DNA of 55,836 bases from NCBI RefSeq assembly GCF_003011895.2, contig NZ_PXWF02000196.1, forward strand, positions 1 through 55,836. The letters run 5' to 3'. Source of the stretch: Massilia glaciei. GTDB lineage: Bacteria; Pseudomonadota; Gammaproteobacteria; Burkholderiales; Burkholderiaceae_D. Under the pieces are notes generated by a model. The model worked only from the letters and a program-made list of their open reading frames with translations. It did no database searches and was not told the origin of the DNA. Made by a program: the position numbers and the translations under genes. Shown in pieces: positions 53,762-55,836 of the stretch (positions are counted from its first letter, which is position 1; every line of letters begins with the position of its first letter).

Positions 53762-55836
53762 TCAGAAGCTGTACGCCGCCTTGGCGTAGATGAAGCGCCC
53801 CGAGCGACCGAACGGCGCGTAGTTCGAGAACTGCGTGGTGCCGGTCGTGTTGAGCGTCGTCGGCAGCGCCTCGGGATAGGCGTCGAACAGGTTGTCCGCG
53901 CCCAGCGCGAGGTTGATCTTCGGCGTGAGCGCGAGGCGCGCCTCGAGGTCGACCACGGTCTTGGCCGACATCCTGAAGTCGAGCGCCTCGGATGTGCCCG
54001 GCGACAGCACCTCGCCGTAGCGGGTCGCGCGCAAGGTCGCGCCGAGCCTGCCCAGCTTCCAGTTCACGCTCGCGTTGATCTTGTTCATCGGCTGGCCTTC
54101 CTCGAACGACAGCAGGTTGATGCGCCCGAACAGGGTCGGCGCCGGGGTGATCGCCGACACCTGCGCGGTGGTCGGAATGCGCGTCACCTCGGTGTCGGTG
54201 ATGTTGCCCGCCAGCGTGAAGTCGAACCTGCCGGCCGCCGCCGTCTGCATCGGATAGTTGAGCACCACGTCCAGGCCCTGCGTGGTGGTGTCGACGCCGT
54301 TGATGAAGAAGCGCGCGCCGCCGACGCCGGCGAACCCCTTGCCGGCGAGGTAGGCGACCACCGGGCCGCTGTTGAGGTTCTCCGACAACACGATGCGGTC
54401 CTTGATCTTGATCCGGTAGGCGTCGAGCGTCAGCGTCGCCTTGTTGTCAAAGCGCATCACCGCGCCGAGCGACATGTTCAGCGATTTCTCGGCGTCGAGC
54501 GGCTTGGCCCCGAGCGCGACGGCGGCCGCGTCGGACGGCCGGAAGGTGGTGATTTCGAGCGGCACGCCGTCGACGAAGTTGGTCGAGGTGGTCGTGAAGA
54601 ATTGCTGCTGCGGCGACGGCGCGCGGAAGCCGTTCTGGAGCGAGCCGCGCAGGGCGAACCCGGTCGAGATGTCGTAGCGCGCCGCCAGCTTGCCCGCCAG
54701 GCTGTTGCCGAAGTCGGAGTAATGCTCGCCGCGCAGCGCGAACGAGGCCAGCAGTTTCGGCGTCACGTTCGCCTCGAAGTCGGCGAACACGCCGGTCGCG
54801 GTGCGGCTGTGGTCGGACGCGTCGGCCGGACGGAAGCCCGGGAACACCTGCGCCCCGGACGCGGTCGGCTTGCCGTCGAGCAGCACCCCGCCGTTGCGGT
54901 AGGAGTCGGGCTCGCCGGCGAACAGGGTGTAGCCCTCGCGCCGCGTCTCGGCGCCGAGCGCGATGTTGAGCGGCGAGTCCAGTCCGGCCACCGCCACCGT
55001 GCGCACGCCCGTCAGGTTCAGCACCATCTGGTCGTACGAGAAGCCGCCGGCGTCGAACACGGTCTTGCTGGCCGCCCCGATCGAGCGGTTCAGCGTGTTT
55101 TCGATCGAGAACCGCATCTTGTTCTCGCCGTAGCCGAGCGAGGCGTCCATGTCCCACTCGCCCATGGTCCAGGTCATGCCGCCGGTGGCGCTGGCGTCGT
55201 CGACGGTCGGGGCGATCACCGGCAGGAAGCCGTCGGGGTAGATCGCCGGCGTGTTGCGCGCGTCCTGCGCGATCCGGTAGAAGCCGGCCGAACGCGCCTC
55301 GCGCTTCTGGTGGCTGGCCCAGCCGTACAGCCCCATGCCGTTGCCGAGATCGCTGCCGGCGTTGGCGAACAGGGTGCTCTGTTTCATGTCGGGCTCGCCG
55401 TACCAGCTGTTGAAGCGGTCGAAGGCCTGTTCGCGCGGGTCGAACGCGCCGGCCACGAGCGGGTATTGGCGGCGCAGGTCGTAGCCGCCGCGCTCGGTGC
55501 GCTGCTGGTCCTTGAGCTCGGCCGCGATGGTCAGGAAGCCGGCCCCGCCCAGCGCCAGGCCCTTCCAGATGCTGACGGTGGCCGTTTCGCCGTCGTTGCG
55601 CTTGCGCGAGGTCGGCGCGTTCGCGGCCCAGGTGTTGCCGGCCGGCGCCGCGCCCGACGCGATGACGTCGTATTCGGTGTTGCGCGCGCCGTAGGTCAGG
55701 CTCGCCTCGCCGCCGTCGCGGTTGGTGCGCAGGCGCAGGTTGACCACGCCCGAGATGGCGTCCGAGCCGTACTGGGCGGCGGCGCCGTCGCGCAGCACCT
55801 CGATCGTCTTGACGATCGCCGTCGGGATGGTGTTCA
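53762..55836 (-). CDS. TonB-dependent outer-membrane receptor, 5' end beyond the window
   Basis: At least 690 residues, with the start beyond the right edge. The visible part begins in the plug domain (NTIPTAIVKTIEVLRDGAAAQYGSDAISG) and covers the barrel with the TonB-receptor signature near the C-terminus (NLALGADNLFDAYPEALP), ending IYAKAAYSF with a terminal Phe. The plug's GSDAISGVVNL type is common in receptors for siderophores, vitamin B12 or sugars. The substrate is unknown. It lies 135 bp upstream of the cyclotransferase pseudogene in the same orientation. Confidence 0.88.
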   Translation of the reverse strand, partial: NTIPTAIVKTIEVLRDGAAAQYGSDAISGVVNLRLRTNRDGGEASLTYGARNTEYDVIASGAAPAGNTWAANAPTSRKRNDGETATVSIWKGLALGGAGFLTIAAELKDQQRTERGGYDLRRQYPLVAGAFDPREQAFDRFNSWYGEPDMKQSTLFANAGSDLGNGMGLYGWASHQKREARSAGFYRIAQDARNTPAIYPDGFLPVIAPTVDDASATGGMTWTMGEWDMDASLGYGENKMRFSIENTLNRSIGAASKTVFDAGGFSYDQMVLNLTGVRTVAVAGLDSPLNIALGAETRREGYTLFAGEPDSYRNGGVLLDGKPTASGAQVFPGFRPADASDHSRTATGVFADFEANVTPKLLASFALRGEHYSDFGNSLAGKLAARYDISTGFALRGSLQNGFRAPSPQQQFFTTTSTNFVDGVPLEITTFRPSDAAAVALGAKPLDAEKSLNMSLGAVMRFDNKATLTLDAYRIKIKDRIVLSENLNSGPVVAYLAGKGFAGVGGARFFINGVDTTTQGLDVVLNYPMQTAAAGRFDFTLAGNITDTEVTRIPTTAQVSAITPAPTLFGRINLLSFEEGQPMNKINASVNWKLGRLGATLRATRYGEVLSPGTSEALDFRMSAKTVVDLEARLALTPKINLALGADNLFDAYPEALPTTLNTTGTTQFSNYAPFGRSGRFIYAKAAYSF

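Overview
The window is high-GC DNA from a Gram-negative bacterium, most likely a betaproteobacterium of the Oxalobacteraceae (Massilia/Duganella/Janthinobacterium-like). The evidence is its HME-type RND copper exporter, TonB-dependent receptors, sigma-54 promoters, SRPBCC/ArsR pairs and many palindromic repeats. This assignment is an inference from gene content. I saw no rRNA, tRNA, prophage or CRISPR array.
Layout. (1) 1-2.8 kb: an orphan AbiEi-like antitoxin gene cut by a 157-bp palindromic element, then an ArsR regulator with a double-AHSA1 protein. (2) 2.9-9.4 kb: a copper/silver efflux operon: Met-rich leader protein, cusC, cusB with a fused CusF domain, cusA. (3) 9.5-13.3 kb: divergent from it, two translationally coupled superfamily-1 helicases of different subfamilies. 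This is my main candidate for an undescribed system, possibly defence. (4) 13.3-16.7 kb: envelope and stress genes (BON/SRPBCC protein, alpha/beta hydrolase, small membrane protein, amidase) and a 165-bp palindromic element that supplies the amidase stop codon. (5) 16.8-22.7 kb: a Ser/Thr phosphorylation operon (PP2C, CHASE2-kinase, FHA protein, second PP2C), followed by an ABC transporter pair to 25.3 kb. The kinase linker carries nine copies of a Thr motif that also occurs in the neighbouring FHA protein. (6) 25.4-30.2 kb: an unknown gene behind an excellent sigma-54 promoter, a TonB-dependent receptor, and three consecutive genes that each lack their 5' end. (7) 30.2-37.7 kb: TonB-like protein, two small unknown proteins, a Crp/Fnr regulator, a murein endopeptidase, a porin with a small phosphate-binding-like protein, and a histidine kinase. 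(8) 38.4-45.9 kb: a six-gene operon (adaptor, ATPase, two MacB/FtsX-type permeases, sigma-54 response regulator, histidine kinase) with a consensus sigma-54 promoter, an upstream dyad and a 12-G tract between them. (9) 46-55.8 kb: DUF4124-like protein, epimerase-DoxX fusion, TPR-methyltransferase, lone peptide-binding protein, secreted unknown protein, a gamma-glutamylcyclotransferase pseudogene interrupted by a second copy of the 157-bp element, and a TonB-dependent receptor running off the right edge.
The clearest structural result concerns the two 157-bp elements. They differ at only three positions, each is flanked by a 3-bp TGA/TCA duplication, and removing each with one duplicate restores an uninterrupted reading frame across the junction. 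This points to recent mobility of a non-autonomous palindromic element whose transposase is not in the window.
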